From Symsagittifera roscoffensis (taxonomy: Eukaryota; Xenacoelomorpha; Acoela; Convolutidae), in assembly GCF_963678635.1 (NCBI RefSeq), contig NC_087069.1:17892660-17956659 (forward strand): a stretch of 64,000 bases of DNA, read 5' to 3'. The notes under the pieces are model-generated. The model was not told the DNA's origin and searched no databases. It saw only the letters and a program-made list of their open reading frames with translations. How positions within the stretch are numbered: position 1 is the stretch's first letter; the number at the start of each line of letters is the position of its first letter. Position numbers and translations under genes: made by a program. Below are positions 27,334 through 39,104 of this stretch, piece after piece.

Positions 27334-30013
27334 CACTTTTCGCAGACCTTTCTCAATCCTGGCCCATCAAACCTGTGTAGTATTCTTTGCTGTACCTTGT
27401 CTATCCCCTGATTTACCATTGTTCGTGCGATCTGAACAACACTTCCATCTGGTATAGTTGTAGTAATATGATGAGATTATGCTTGTGTAATATCTTTTCC
27501 TCATCTTTCCTCTTGCAGGCTACCACACCATCAGCTGTGTGATAGAGTAAGTCCCTTCTCTCCTAATAGAACTGGCTCAAGATCTTGTAACTGTCCTCTT
27601 ACAGATCTCCTTTCTCCTTGTCCCCTGTCCGGATCCTTTTGGAGAGATTGCTTGTCTTTCTTCTGGAATCGTATCAGATCCGATAGTCTCTATCTCGCTT
27701 TGACTTGTTCCTTCAATACCATCAATTGACCATTCAGTTCCCCGGGACTGCGGATGTCGTCTTTTAGTTTAACGCAAACTATCCTCCTCAAGACCTCTCT
27801 TACATCATCAGGTTCCAGATTCGTCCTGACGTTTGAGTTGATCGTTAGCTCCCTGAATGATTATCTTGACACCGCTACTTTCTCAAGCTCTTCTCCTCAG
27901 TACTCATCCTGTTGCTCTAGGTTGTATGTTCGTGCGGAAGAATCGGCGTGTAGTTCTCTGTCGTGGTGCCTCATTTTCTCCTCTGCTAACATCATGCAAA
28001 GACTGTCTTGGTCATCGCCACTCTTCTCTGAGTCATCCTCCCATTCATCCGATTCCCCGGATAAATATCTTCCTCACTTACCCTTTCTGATTTCGACCAC
28101 TCCCGGGACTCTTGATCTGGTCCTAGGTGTTCGGCTCCCCTCTTAAAAGTCACTTTCTTCTTCCGAAGCGTAGTCTGTCTTAGTATATCCTCTGGGATCT
28201 TCTCGATCAATGTCCGCACAACTTCTTTGATGTCAGGTTGCCTTATAGTTGAGTCCTCGCCTTGAGCCGCTTTCCCTCTTTTCAATATGGTGACTTCCAG
28301 TTTGTCTTTATCGTTGTTCCGGGCTACCGGTTTATCGTCTGCTAGCTTCACGAGTAGCCTCCTCAGTTCCTCTCCTATCGTCAACCTTCCTTTTTCCACT
28401 TCATCGAGGTCATAGTCTTCCGCTTTCAGTGTTTCCCGTACTATCTTCGACTTGAGCATCATTTCCATTGGCATCCCTGTTTTTCTCTTGGGAATTTTTT
28501 TCGTCTCATGTTCTGCTTGTAGCTTGGGATGGTCCTCTATTGGTTTCCCTGACTTGTCAAGCCACCTCGCGAGTGGAAGACTGTCGTACGTCTCCTTGTC
28601 CATAAACGAGAATCCATCTTTGATCTCCGTCCTGTTGGCCTCCCTTTGCTCCTGTCTCTCGTAAAACTCCGTCTTTTTGCTCAAGTTGTCGGCGTTCTGA
28701 TGTTTGTCCCTTTTCCTGTGCTCGATAATCATGTCGTAACCATCCAGGCGCACTTTCCATCTCCCGATGTAGCTCTGGTCCATTGAGTACGTTTTTAACC
28801 AACTGGGTGCTCTGTTGTCGACTCGTAGCTTGAATGGCTCGCTGCCCAGGTATGATCTATATTTTTTATACAAAGGTCACTATCGCAAACATTTCCGCCT
28901 TGGGTGCTCCGTATCACTCAAGACTTTGCTCCCGTAAGCTATCGCTCTCAAGACTGTTTTTCCGTTCCATTCCTGTTCGTGGTGGAGTATCCCAGAGATC
29001 GCTACCACCGATGCATCCGTGTCCAGCCCGTACATTCCCTTTTCCGTGGGCATCCCCAGCACTGGTGCTTCGCACAACTCCTATTTTTTCTTTGGAATGA
29101 TTATTTCGCTGCGTTGTTCCACGTGAACTTCTTACCCTTTTGCCTCATGAGTCGTTGCATTGGATATACCTTGTCTGCATAGCCCTTGATGAACTCCCTG
29201 TAGTAGTTTGCGAAACCTTAGAAGCTCATCAACTGGTGTTCTGCTTTTGACGATTTCCAAGTCAGTACTGCCTCCGCTGCATCCGGGTTTGGTCTAATTC
29301 CATGTTTGTCTACCATTCTTCCCAGGTATTTTATCTAGTCCTTGAGATTTTCACACTTCGATGGCTTGCACTTCAGCCCCGCTATCTTCATACAAGCAAG
29401 CACCTCGTCCATTCGTACAATGTGGTATTCCAGTGTGGGTGTTGCGATCATCACGTCATCTACATAGCACATTACTAATTGCCATATTTCTTCGTTACGC
29501 TCGTCAGCGCTTGTGCCATTAGTCGTTGGAAGGTGGCTGTCGCATTGCAGAGGCCAAAAGGCATCCTCTTCTATTTAAACAACCCCAGTTCGCATGCAAA
29601 ACCTGTCTTGTCTCTGTCTTGCTTCCTCAGTGGTACCTGCCAAAAAGCCGACCCTAGATCAAGAGTTCTGAAAAATTTTGAGAGATTTTCATCTATCCTA
29701 GGTATGGGATAGGCATCCTTCACAATGACGGAGTTCAGATATCGAAAGTCACAACAAAATCTAAGTTGGTCTCCTTTCTTTTTAGCCATCACTACTCCAC
29801 ACGCCCATGGGGATTTGGATAGTTCTATCATGTCATACTCTAGTACGGTCTCTATCTCTTTTCTACAAGCACCCGATTTGTTTGGGGTCATACGCCTCGC
29901 CCCCTCTCTATGCGGCACCGCCGATTCTTCTAACTCTATTTCATGTTCATCAAAGTTGCAGCATCCAATGTCTGCCTTATGTCTCGAAAAAACATCCTGA
30001 TTCCTATCTAGAA
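27319..30013 (-). mobile_element. Decayed Ty3/Gypsy fragment related to the giant element
   Basis: Minus-strand pol fragment of a sister family of the giant element. In transcription order: RT (29918-29571, starting HREGARRMTPNKSGACRK, and frame-broken remains to about 29080, where the active-site region reads as a degraded V-D-D), RNase H (29077-28700, LDTDASVVAISGILHHEQ), the same unusual linker (about 28650-27430) and the integrase zinc finger (27419-27319, KWVNACLSC). RT residues match those of the giant element at roughly four in five positions over the first 85. It stops abruptly at the Penelope-like fragment on one side and at the assembly gap on the other. Confidence 0.85.
27992..28873 (-). 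pseudogene. RNase H C-terminus and linker of the sister element
   Basis: 294 residues open. It begins in RNase H (YRSYLGSEPFKLRVDNRAPS, DQSYIGRWKVRLDGYDMIIEH, KHQNADNLSKKTEFYE) and continues into the linker, where GFSFMDKETYDSLPLARWLD matches the linker of the giant element while the rest has diverged. It shows that the long RNase H-integrase linker is a family trait and not an artefact of one copy. Confidence 0.8.
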
Positions 30014-30213
30014 NNNNNNNNNNNNNNNNNNNNNNNNNNNNNNNNNNNNNNNNNNNNNNNNNNNNNNNNNNNNNNNNNNNNNNNNNNNNNNNNNNNNNNN
30101 NNNNNNNNNNNNNNNNNNNNNNNNNNNNNNNNNNNNNNNNNNNNNNNNNNNNNNNNNNNNNNNNNNNNNNNNNNNNNNNNNNNNNNNNNNNNNNNNNNNN
30201 NNNNNNNNNNNNN
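30014..30213. other. Assembly gap of exactly 200 N
   Basis: Unknown sequence. The sister Ty3/Gypsy fragment ends here, so its true 5' part may be missing from the assembly, and the gap may hide collapsed repeats. Confidence 1.
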
Positions 30214-30689
30214 ATGCAAAAAATTGGAAACTTTATTTTTTGTTTGTAAAACTGGTTTAGCGACTAAAATGAGAACAAAAAAAAATTCCACACCTTTGAA
30301 AATTTCTTGGGGAAAAAAGCGTATCATACAATTTTCATCAATGTAAATCGTATGATTTGCATTTTTCTACAGAACAAAAAGCATGGAATTGCATAATAAA
30401 TTTTTTTTTTTGTATGTAACTGTATGGCAAGAGTTTTTTGTATGAAATGTTATGTTAAGCACAGAACAGAAAAAACTGTTTTGATAAACATGCAATTTTA
30501 TCCCAAGGCAATTTTATCACGCGCCAACTTTTTTTATTTATATTTCATCCAAACAAAATATCCTAAGTACGCATTCTTAATTTAAGTTGGGGCGAAGATG
30601 GTGAGCTCTAATAGCTCATTAATATTACAAAGCAAAAACAAATAATGTTTTGAAAACAGTGTAAAATAGGTTGATTAAAATGATTTGCT

Positions 30690-30753
30690 ATGCAAAGTCC
30701 ATCAAGGGATGTGCCTGCCTGGCATTCTTGAGGAAAGATGTAATCGCTCGGCT
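30690..30753 (+). repeat. Conserved 64-nt module, copy 1
   Basis: Begins ATGCAAAGTCCATCAAGGGA, continues TGTGCCTGCCTGGCATTCTT and ends TAATCGCTCGGCT. GC-richer and much better preserved than the surrounding AT-rich repeat. TCAAG/CTTGA and TGCC/GGCA can pair around TGCCT as a short hairpin. Copies at 31175-31238 and 32315-32378. Confidence 0.8.
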
Positions 30754-31174
30754 CAGTTTTGCTTAGTCCCGCTAGGTGTTGATGCTGGACTTAAAAAACA
30801 CTTTGAGGTTGAAGTTAGGATTCCGAATAAAAAAAAATGAAAAAGTCCATATTGCGGCGATATTTTTTTTTATTGAAACGTTGTCCCGAAAAACTTTTTT
30901 ATTACAGACTTTGTACAAAAGTGTTTTTACAAAAAGTTTTTGCTTAAATACATTTTTTTTATAGTACGCTTTTTTTTTTAGTTTTTTTCACTTTTGCTTC
31001 AGGTTTTCTTTGAGAAAATATTGTTCAATTTTTATTTCCAAAATATCCCAAAAACACTATTTTATCTTACGTTGAAGCAAATATGGTAAGCTCTAAGTTT
31101 CAACTGCTCATTTATTTTACAAAGCAAAAACAAATAACGTTTTTGTAAAATTGGTCGAGCCAAATTGATTCGAT

Positions 31175-31238
31175 ATGCAAAGTCCATCAAGGGCTGTGCC
31201 TGCCTGGCATTCTTGATGATTGGTATAATCGCTCGGCT
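31175..31238 (+). repeat. Conserved 64-nt module, copy 2
   Basis: Differs from copy 1 mainly in GGGCTG for GGGATG and in GATGATTGGT for GAGGAAAGAT. The hairpin arms are kept. Confidence 0.8.
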
Positions 31239-32314
31239 GCTTTTTGCTTACTACTGCAAATCGAAGACGATGGATTTGAAAAAAATTTTGCCGTTGAAAT
31301 TATGATTCGTATTCTGAAAAAAAAATCAAAATCAAGAAAATCTGACCCAAGTTTCTCCGTTTTTCAAACCAAGTTGCATGAAAATTAAATGGCGAAAATT
31401 TATAATTATTCCAGCATTTTTTTCTGATTGAAGACTTGTCCTGAAAAACTTTTTCAAAACAGACTTGCTTTCTTAATGTTTTTAAGTATTTTTTATATGT
31501 TTTTGTAGCTATTTCATTTTCTCTTGAGTTTTCCATGAAAAAATTTTTGGTCGGAAAATAATGTGGTGCTTGCACAGTAATCGGCTATCTTTCAAAATTG
31601 TACATAACCTAGAGTTTCCAATTCCAAAAAAAAACAAGCAAAAATTCTTCATTGAGTTTCTAAAGATTTTGCATGGATTACGTGCAAAAAATTTTGTGAA
31701 CGATGTTTTTGTTTGTTAAACTGGTTTAACGATTAGAATGAGAACAAAAAATTCAATGATTTGAGTTTTTTTTATGGTAAAATAGCTTATCATACAATTT
31801 TCTTTAATGGAAATCATATGATCCGAATTTTTTCTACAGAACCCGAGCATGCAATTGTATGATAAAAATTTTTAAATGAAACTAATTGATAAGAATTTTT
31901 TGGGATGGAATTGTATGATAATCATTATTTTTGTAAGAGTATCAACCGATTAGTGCTGATATTTTGGTTTGCACAATCGGAGATAAATTTTACTTGCGGA
32001 ACTCATAAGAAGATTTATTACCGAACATCGAGCCCCTTATTTTTCTCACCCAAACGGCCATTTTATGCCAGATTTACAAAGTGTGAAGGAACTGAAAAAA
32101 AAAACAGATTAGATAAACGTGCATTTTTTATCCCAGGGTAAAATTATTACAAACTCAATTTTATGCACGTTTTATACAAACCAAATAATCCTAATATACT
32201 CTCTCTTAAGTTACCCTAAAGCAAAGATGGTAAGCTCTATGTACTCCTTAATACTACAAAAAAAATTAACGTTTTATCAACGTTGTACAACTGGTTGAGT
32301 AAATTTGATTGGCT

Positions 32315-32378
32315 ATGCAAAGTCCATACAGGGTTGTGCCTGCCTGGCTTTCTTGATGAAAGATATAATCGGTCGGCT
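32315..32378 (+). repeat. Conserved 64-nt module, copy 3
   Basis: The most divergent copy (CATACAGGGTTGTGCC, CTGGCTTTCTTG, ATCGGTCGGCT); the outer hairpin pairing TCAAG/CTTGA is lost. Confidence 0.75.
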
Positions 32379-33267
32379 AATTTTTAAGATATATAAGTGT
32401 CGCAGATGGTTTTAAAAAAAAAATTTTTCAGTCGAAGTTATGAGAGTCTTTTGCTTCCCCAACATGGTTCCTCCCATTTTTCAATCTGTTTCAAAATTTT
32501 GATTTTTTAGTAGAAAAAACAATTTTTTCAGACGTTCATTTTTTTGTATCACTATAGCGTTTTTTGTTTTTTCAATGCATACTTTTCTACTGAACTCCCT
32601 TTCTTGTCGTTTCAAAAGGTGTGGAAAAAACTATTGATCTGCTTCTGATTTTTTCCTCCTGATTTACAATGCCTCAACAAAATTGTCAAGGATGGTATCA
32701 TATTAAAGCCCTACTAATCTTGATTCGGATTCTAAAAAGTCAAAAGTCAAGAAAAAAGTTTTTTCTGGATAAATTTTTAATTTTTTTTTTCATTTTCTCC
32801 TCAGCCTTTGAGCAATCTTTCCATTAAAGATATTGGTGGAAAATTTTGTGGTATTTGCAGAGTAATCGGTTATACTTTATATTTGTACTCATTCTAAAGT
32901 TTCATGTTCAAGAAAACACAAACAAAAACTTTCCAATGAAATTTTGCGTTTGAAAAACAATGGAATACATTTATCAAGTACAATAAAACTAAAATCAAGG
33001 TCAAAAAATTTGTTTGGATAATTAAATCTAATATTAATGTGTATTGACATTGACACAAAACACCAATTCAAATAAAAATGAGCACAGATGAACTTTAAAC
33101 CTAATTTCTGTTACACTTCACAATTATAATGGCAATTCAAAACTATTCTCTTTTCCTCGTCGCAATTTTTTACTTTTTAGGTTATATTTTACATTTTTAA
33201 ATGCAATCATTAACCCCCGCCTCTAACTATTCGGTTTCTGATTATCAAGATTTCCGTATTTTTCCGT

Positions 33268-33490
33268 GAGGCGATAATTCGTAACAGGCGTCAATTCAAT
33301 CAGGCGAAAATTCGTAACAGAAGATTAAGCGGGAACACCGATTCAAGGGCAATATTCCTCTCATGCCGGATGTAAGCGCAGCGGAGTGAAGCGGAGCAAG
33401 CGTATTCTATTTACCAATGCCTTGCTGCCAATTGTCGCTTGTTACGAATTGTCAATTGTTACGAATTTTCGCTTGTTACGAATAGTCGTC
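33268..33490. repeat. Fold-back element with TTCGTAAC repeats
   Basis: GCGAAAATTCGTAACA at 33304-33319 is perfectly inverted at 33457-33472, and further TTCGTAAC/GTTACGAA units lie at about 33278, 33429 and 33475. The centre is a GC-rich 130-bp segment. It looks like a small fold-back transposable element; no target duplication could be assigned. Confidence 0.6.
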
Positions 33491-33673
33491 CTATCATTTT
33501 TTCTACCAAAATCTTCACGTAAAAAATTATTGGTTGCAATGCGTGCTTAAGAAGCTGAAGCAAAAATTCGAGTTTTAATTTTTCCTGCATACTTTATCAA
33601 AAATGCAAACATCATGCAGAGGTTTTTGGTCTCAAATATGGCGGTTGATTTCCGATTCTGTTATTTTTTTCAG

Positions 33674-33896
33674 TTGACAAAGCAGAAAAGGTCAATTGTG
33701 GAAACACCTTCTCATTCAGTCATAGAAGACTGCCGTCTAGTGCAAGCCAACAGCGGCTTATACAAGGACTAGCAGTAGATGACGACGAAAGCGATGAAGG
33801 AGCCTCAACCCCTGAGTTTAGCAGAGACTACACTTCGACTTGGTTTCAACTGGCAGGTCAAGGGGAAGATATGGCTCAGAGATGTCTCAAATATAG
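33674..33896 (+). CDS. Unrecognised host gene A, exon 1 of the visible set
   Basis: Acceptor GTTATTTTTTTCAG, then a frame (first two bases complete a codon) reading DKAEKVNCGNTFSFSHRRLP ... DDDESDEGASTPEFSRDYTS and TWFQLAGQGEDMAQRCLKY. The end matches exon 1 of gene B (DYTSTWFQLPGQGDKTAEVC) in sequence and in phase, with the boundary after the second base of an AG-N codon. The donor is GTCAGG, poor beside GTAATT in gene B. I do not recognise the family. Confidence 0.65.
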
Positions 33897-34429
33897 GTCA
33901 GGTTTAAAAGTTTGTAATTTCGAGCTGATGATTTGTTCTTTTTTAAAACCAGTCCGCTCTAAAGTTTCAAGAATATTATTCGAGTATATTGACATTTTAA
34001 AATCGAAATCTATCTAAAATTCGGAAACTATCGTTTCTAATTGATTAGAAGAAGTTTTTGATGGGGCCTAGGAAATTAGACGACAAGCAAATTATACGGA
34101 TGCTACAAAAACGAAAGTTGACTGAATTTATATTTTACAGATCTGGCATTTTAGACGAAAAAGCTATGAAAAGGAAAGGGCCAACAATATTTTTTCATAA
34201 GAGTCAAGTTTCACAAATACAAAAAGAACATAAAATGTCAATACCTATCAAAACAATTAGTTTAAATGAACCTAAAATGTCTCTCACTTTCGTCTATTTT
34301 CTCACAATTGCAGTTTTGCAAAACCGTATAAATTCCTTTTAAGTACCTCCGTCTAATTTGCTTATCGTCTAATTTCTCAACCCCCGTTTTTGACGATGAA
34401 TTGCTAACTTAATGTGAAACAATTATCCT

Positions 34430-34897
34430 GGTACTACTATGATAGAGTGGTCCCACGAAAAAGCAACTATGATAGACAGGTCCCGCATGCATTTCGCATG
34501 TTATAATTTTGAAAACTAATTTGTGTATAATTTATTCATTTCAAAAATCTTGCAAAATATGTTCAGCCAGAAACTTTTCAGATTAAAAATTGTAATCACT
34601 GTTGTTGATATATTGAAATTTGCTCGCTCTACTTTATTTTACGGTTTAACAACCATATAATTGGGTTGATTTATTTGTCATAAAAACCCACTATTGGCGG
34701 TTTTTTTTTTAATTTTCAACCTTAATTGGTAAGGGGGAGGTTTTAAGAGGTAACAAAACATGAAATTTGTTTGAAAATATACTGCGACATCTTTCTGAAA
34801 GGCGTAACCATAATTATGAAACGATTTGAGAGCTCTAGGTGTCTTATTCTCATGGGACCTGGTTATTTTCAAGGGACCACTCTATCATAGTAGTACC
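34430..34897. mobile_element. Non-autonomous DNA transposon (MITE), copy 2
   Basis: 468 bp, with the same inverted ends as copy 1 (GGTACTACTATGATAGAGTG...) and a perfect 8-bp target duplication ATTATCCT at 34422-34429 and 34898-34905. Internal similarity to copy 1 includes AAAATATACTGCGACATCTT and TCTGAA followed by GGCG; copy 2 is longer by a central segment (about 34510-34640). It lies within an intron of host gene A. Confidence 0.92.
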
Positions 34898-35293
34898 ATT
34901 ATCCTTACCGCAATCTTATATCAATTGTGACGATCGTAGTTTGTCCAACTAAAATGGCTTTCATATGTTTTGGCGCTATAGATCTGAAATATAAAATTAT
35001 TTGTATTACAGACCTGAAATATAAAATTATTTGTTACACAGAAAGCTTTTTTTGTATCTGAAAAAAATATCGAGCAAAGAATAATGTTATATGGTAACCT
35101 TGGTGAACAAAAACGCTTGGCTTTTAGAGTGAAAACACGAGAAAGTAACCAGTTCATCTGTAAAAAAAAATTCAACCTTTGTTAAAAAAATTAATGGGGG
35201 TGTAGTTGTTTGTTCCGAAGGGGGGGGGGGGTTGAGGTAACGATTAAAATATTGTTTCCCTTAAAAGTGATATGTTTGCATTTGGGTTTCGGT

Positions 35294-35435
35294 GAGTACT
35301 ACTGCCTGATGATGTACATGACTATGAGGAAGAAAGAGAGGAAGCCCCTCCTCTCCGACCATCACAACTTCTACGCTCTCTCAATTGCAGAGTTCACTTC
35401 TATCAACTTCTTCGCTCTCAGTTTACACGATGCAG
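35294..35435 (+). CDS. Unrecognised host gene A, exon 2
   Basis: Coding sequence EYYCLMMYMTMRKKERKPLL ... NFYALSIAEFTSINFFALSLHDA, donor GTTAGA at 35436. Homologous to gene B exon 2 (YFCLMSW ... NFFSMVVYKFHRLNFFSLAAIEH). The expected acceptor AG just before GAG-TAC is absent (sequence TTTCGG), so the start is uncertain and the exon may be defective. Confidence 0.6.
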
Positions 35436-35504
35436 GTTAGAGACAGATAATTGGGGCTCTAAAAAGAACAGAATTCATTAAGAAGACCAAATCAGTAATT
35501 TCAA

Positions 35505-35880
35505 AACAGTTTTGCACGCGCATTACGAGGCCAAACCGTGTGTTTTGTGAAACTTAAGCGGAAACTGCAACAGGCCGCGAGCAAAATTGCTATTTTTCTT
35601 TGATATTTTTTGCTGTTTTGGATTCCACGGACAAATAGCGATAACATTGTGTTCATCAAAATTGCTACAAAACAAACATATTTGCGTAACCGCAACAAAA
35701 TTTGCGGCTTATGGCACGTTTTGTCGAACCCACAAGCAATTAATAAAACATGTGTATCCGCAACTGTAAGCGTAATCCGCTTAGGTATGCGCACTCCGGA
35801 TCAAACAGTTAAGACCACTCGTTGCAGAATTCGCGAAAACACTAATGTGCCGACAGTGTTTACATACACGTAATTGAAAG
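35505..35880. repeat. Dispersed repeat with GCGGA/TCCGC motifs
   Basis: Frequent short inverted motifs (AAGCGGAAAC, TTGCGGC, AATCCGCTT, GCGGAATTCCG) in otherwise AT-rich DNA. Similar motif-rich stretches occur at about 52640-52880 and 53410-53720, sharing GTTCCAC/GGATTCCAC and AGCGAATA-like phrases. Boundaries are not defined. Confidence 0.35.
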
Positions 35881-36189
35881 CGGAATTCCGGAAATTTTGT
35901 ATATGGAATCCACATACCTCTTGAAACAAGTTAAAGTGTTTTCTCTGGATTTCAGTTACCTACAGACGCCAAAATGATGCCCCCATTATGCATAGTTTGG
36001 TCTCGTAATGAAAAACTAGCTTTATAGAGAAAAATAGAGCCTCTGTAATGCATAAACTTCAAATTTTCTTGTTCAATTTGAACCGAATTGTTTTTTAAAA
36101 TCTGACAATGCAGTTTTGAGAGGTTATGTCAGCCTTTTCAAGAAAATTCCCGCACTCAGTAAAGAGAGAAAATAATCAATCATATTACA

Positions 36190-36960
36190 ATAACAATTGT
36201 TATTTTATCAAAATTATAATTAATTATAAGCGCCAGATTTAGATGTTTAAGCGATTTATAATCCATAATAATGATAACCTATATCGTGACATAATTGATT
36301 ATAAGTTTTTCGAAAACCTCCCATATTCTCTTATAATTTCTTATAATAACTTTTAATATCTTATAATCCCTCATAAAATCTTATAGTCTTTTATAATCAA
36401 TTATAATAGATTATAATACTTTTTTCTGTCATAAATCTCTAACAGTGAGATGTCTTGTCAGTCTTTCGTTTATCAAAAGACAAATTTTTACCACGAAACA
36501 AAAGTTTCATAGAGATCCCTTCATATTAAATGAAAGAATTCCGCAGTAGGTGAAATATAACCCTTCTATATAAGTCATGAAACCAAAGCAGTGTGCTCAT
36601 TTTTTGGTGGTCAAAATTTTTAAAATGTGCAGCATGAAACAACTATAATCAAGAAAAAATGAAAAAAAAACGTGAAAAATTTGATTTGATTTAAAAACTG
36701 TTAAACCTCTACAAGAAGCATAAAATGAAAGCAACTCAGGTGGAAGGTCGAAAACAAAATGGGCACACAAAGGAATCAAGATCAATTATAATCGACTATA
36801 AGGAATTTTTCTGAAAATAATTAAATTAGAACTTTGGTTTAAAATAATCGATTATAATTGATTATAACTGAGTTCAGAAAGAAATATTAAAATCGATTAT
36901 TAATTGATCAAAATCAATTTTTTCTCACTTTTTGTACAACTGGTACTAAAATCATATTAC
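36190..36960. repeat. ATTATAATC-rich palindromic region
   Basis: Many copies of TTATAATC/GATTATAA, often as ATAATCGATTATAAT, in a long intron of gene A. The same palindromic phrase recurs near 56740-56860 and 57660-57840. Confidence 0.6.
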
Positions 36961-38976
36961 AATCAATTTTTAACGCTTGAAGCTGGATGCTGGCTTTGTT
37001 TTTTCCCAGTTTATTGGGTAAATTTTTTGGAAAAACAAGTTTCGCCAGCCAGAGACTTTTACTTCTTTTTCTAAATTATTTTCATGGTGAAAACTTTTGC
37101 ACTCACAATTAATGCCGATTTGAACTCACAAGAAAACTAATTGTTAACTCAATGCAAATGCACCTATTGTTATCGATGAAATGGCTCTTGTAAATGTCAT
37201 GTTAATATTGATTATTAAAAGTTCAGTTGCCGATTCCACTAAAAAAAACTAATTTTTCTCCTAAAAAATACTTAAATTAGCTAGAAATGAACTAAACACA
37301 ACGAAAGAACGCTGACAATAGACGCTTTAACGCTATAGTAGAGCGAAATTAACAATGGATAAACTATCAATCAGCATAAAAAAAACTGAAACACAGAAGA
37401 AAACTTTTCCACGTTTTATGAAACGTCGATGATGAGATACAATTGAATAATGAATAAGCGTTAAATTGTTTCTCCATTCTCTTCCAATCGTGAGTTATGC
37501 TGGAATTTAAAAATGCTGAATCAGTTAGAATGTGACATAAACGTGCTAATCAAAAACTACTACAAAATTAACAAAAATTTGATTTTTTGAAAAATTTTGT
37601 TTGAAAATTAAGAATTTGAAGTTTTTTACAAATTCAGCTGAAAATTTAACAACAAATAAGCCTTTTTAAATCATGCAGTTTCTTTGTAATGTTTTTCTTA
37701 ATTGTCAGGAAAAAAATCATATTGTCGGGTTTCAGTCAAGCTTGCAAATTGGTTCTCATTTTTGGGATCCTTGATCTACTCTCTCCAATAATATTTTCTC
37801 TGCAGTTTTTCTAAATTACTCTGAGACAATGAGACCTAATTAGGAGGCATAAAAAATACGCCTGATAAACAAAAAACCTATTTCAAAAAAGCTATAACCC
37901 TGTGCAGGCCACAAGAGTATATTTTGGAAAATCGAAAAAATATGTGTTTTTGATTTTGCAGTTTTTCGATCCACCTAGTTTTTCATTCCTTATTGTGATA
38001 TTCAAATCATAACACTCGAAAAAACTGAAGAACATGGGCGATTTTGTTTCCTTTTTTCAAAATTTTTGACTGAACTGTTTTAAAAAAGGCACATAATAAA
38101 GCTTCAATTTCCAAATGAAATTTTGATTACAAAGAAGTTAGAATATACAAAAACCAAAAAAGATCGAAAGAGCAAATAAATAAAGAAAGAAATTAAATAA
38201 AAAGCAAAAAATAGCAGGGATAACTAAAATTTAATTTACAAAAGAAGGCACTTGTAATCTGAAACAATTACTCCTATCGCTGATTCCTGACAAATATGTT
38301 TTTTTTTTCTATTCTAAAATTTTTTCCAGTTTTGGCGCCCAAATCAAAACTTTTATAATGAAAAAAAACTTGGTGGTTCAAATCTTAAAAAAATCAATAA
38401 GAGATTATAACTATAAATTTCATTTAGTGAAAAAAAACCGCTTGGATTTTAGAGTGAGAACACGAGAAAGAACCAATTTTTTGAAAAGTATTTCATCCAA
38501 TTTTTTTCTAATTGTTTCAATCTAACCTTCATCCAGTTTTTTTTTAAATTTGTAATTTCGACTTTGAAATTATCAATTTTGCGAAGTTTATGGTTGTTTT
38601 TTTTATACAGCTTTTTCCCGGAGCAAAATCAACAAAAAGTATAGATACTGATAACAAACAATCAGAACAGCTTACATATAATAAGCGGAAACATTTTCAA
38701 AATTATTATGTCGCCAGCAAACATTCAAAACACTTTAGAAGCTCTGAAATTTTGTTTCAAAGATTTGAGTTTACTGAACTCCATTTTTGATTTTGTATTC
38801 TGAGTTTCAGTCGTAAAAATATTCTCATTTGACTCTCTGAAGAAAATGCGTTACCTTAACTAAGTAAAAAAACACACCGAGGATTATTTTTGCCTTCAAA
38901 TTACACGTGCCAACATCTGACGTTTTTAACGTTTTTTTTTTCTAAGAAGAAGTTATAAGATTCATTTCATTTTCAG
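36961..38976. other. Long AT-rich intron sequence
   Basis: No supported exon or RNA gene between the palindromic region and exon 3 of gene A. Confidence 0.4.
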
Positions 38977-39104
38977 CGCCTTGCTGCAGATTTCAGCAGT
39001 GGGTCTACCAACAAAAAGGACGCGCACAAGGAATGACACCGAGACAATACTTTTCTAAGCTGAAGGACTTCACAAGCGAAGGAAAAAACCTCAACTACAT
39101 ATCT
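38977..39104 (+). CDS. Unrecognised host gene A, exon 3
   Basis: Acceptor TTTCATTTTCAG and donor GTGAGA. After the split codon it reads PCCRFQQWVYQQKGRAQG ... TPRQYFSKLKDFTSEGKNLN and YIS. It aligns with gene B exon 3 (RCCKFQVWVYREKGQKYG ... GPLEYLKSLSNFSSFGKRLN, YIS), with identical phases at both ends. Conserved C-C-x-F-Q-x-W-V-Y and L-N-Y-I-S suggest a constrained extracellular or enzymatic domain, but I do not recognise it. Confidence 0.78.

Larger units (their letters stand above)
30214..32900. repeat. Degenerate tandem repeat block with a conserved module
   Basis: Several sequence blocks recur in the same order: a block near 30240-30420 matches 31710-31890 (CTGGTTTA, AATGAGAACAAAAAA, TTTTCTACAGAAC); GGTGAGCTCTA/GGTAAGCTCTA at 30601, 31084 and 32228; and GTTGTCCCGAAAAACTTTTT at 30882 matches 31436. 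The longest shared element is the module listed separately. No ORF is supported here. Confidence 0.7.

Noticed and set aside
30214-32900. A spliced-leader, 5S or U6 RNA gene in the repeat block
   Set aside because: The 64-nt module has none of the conserved sequences of these RNAs that I know.
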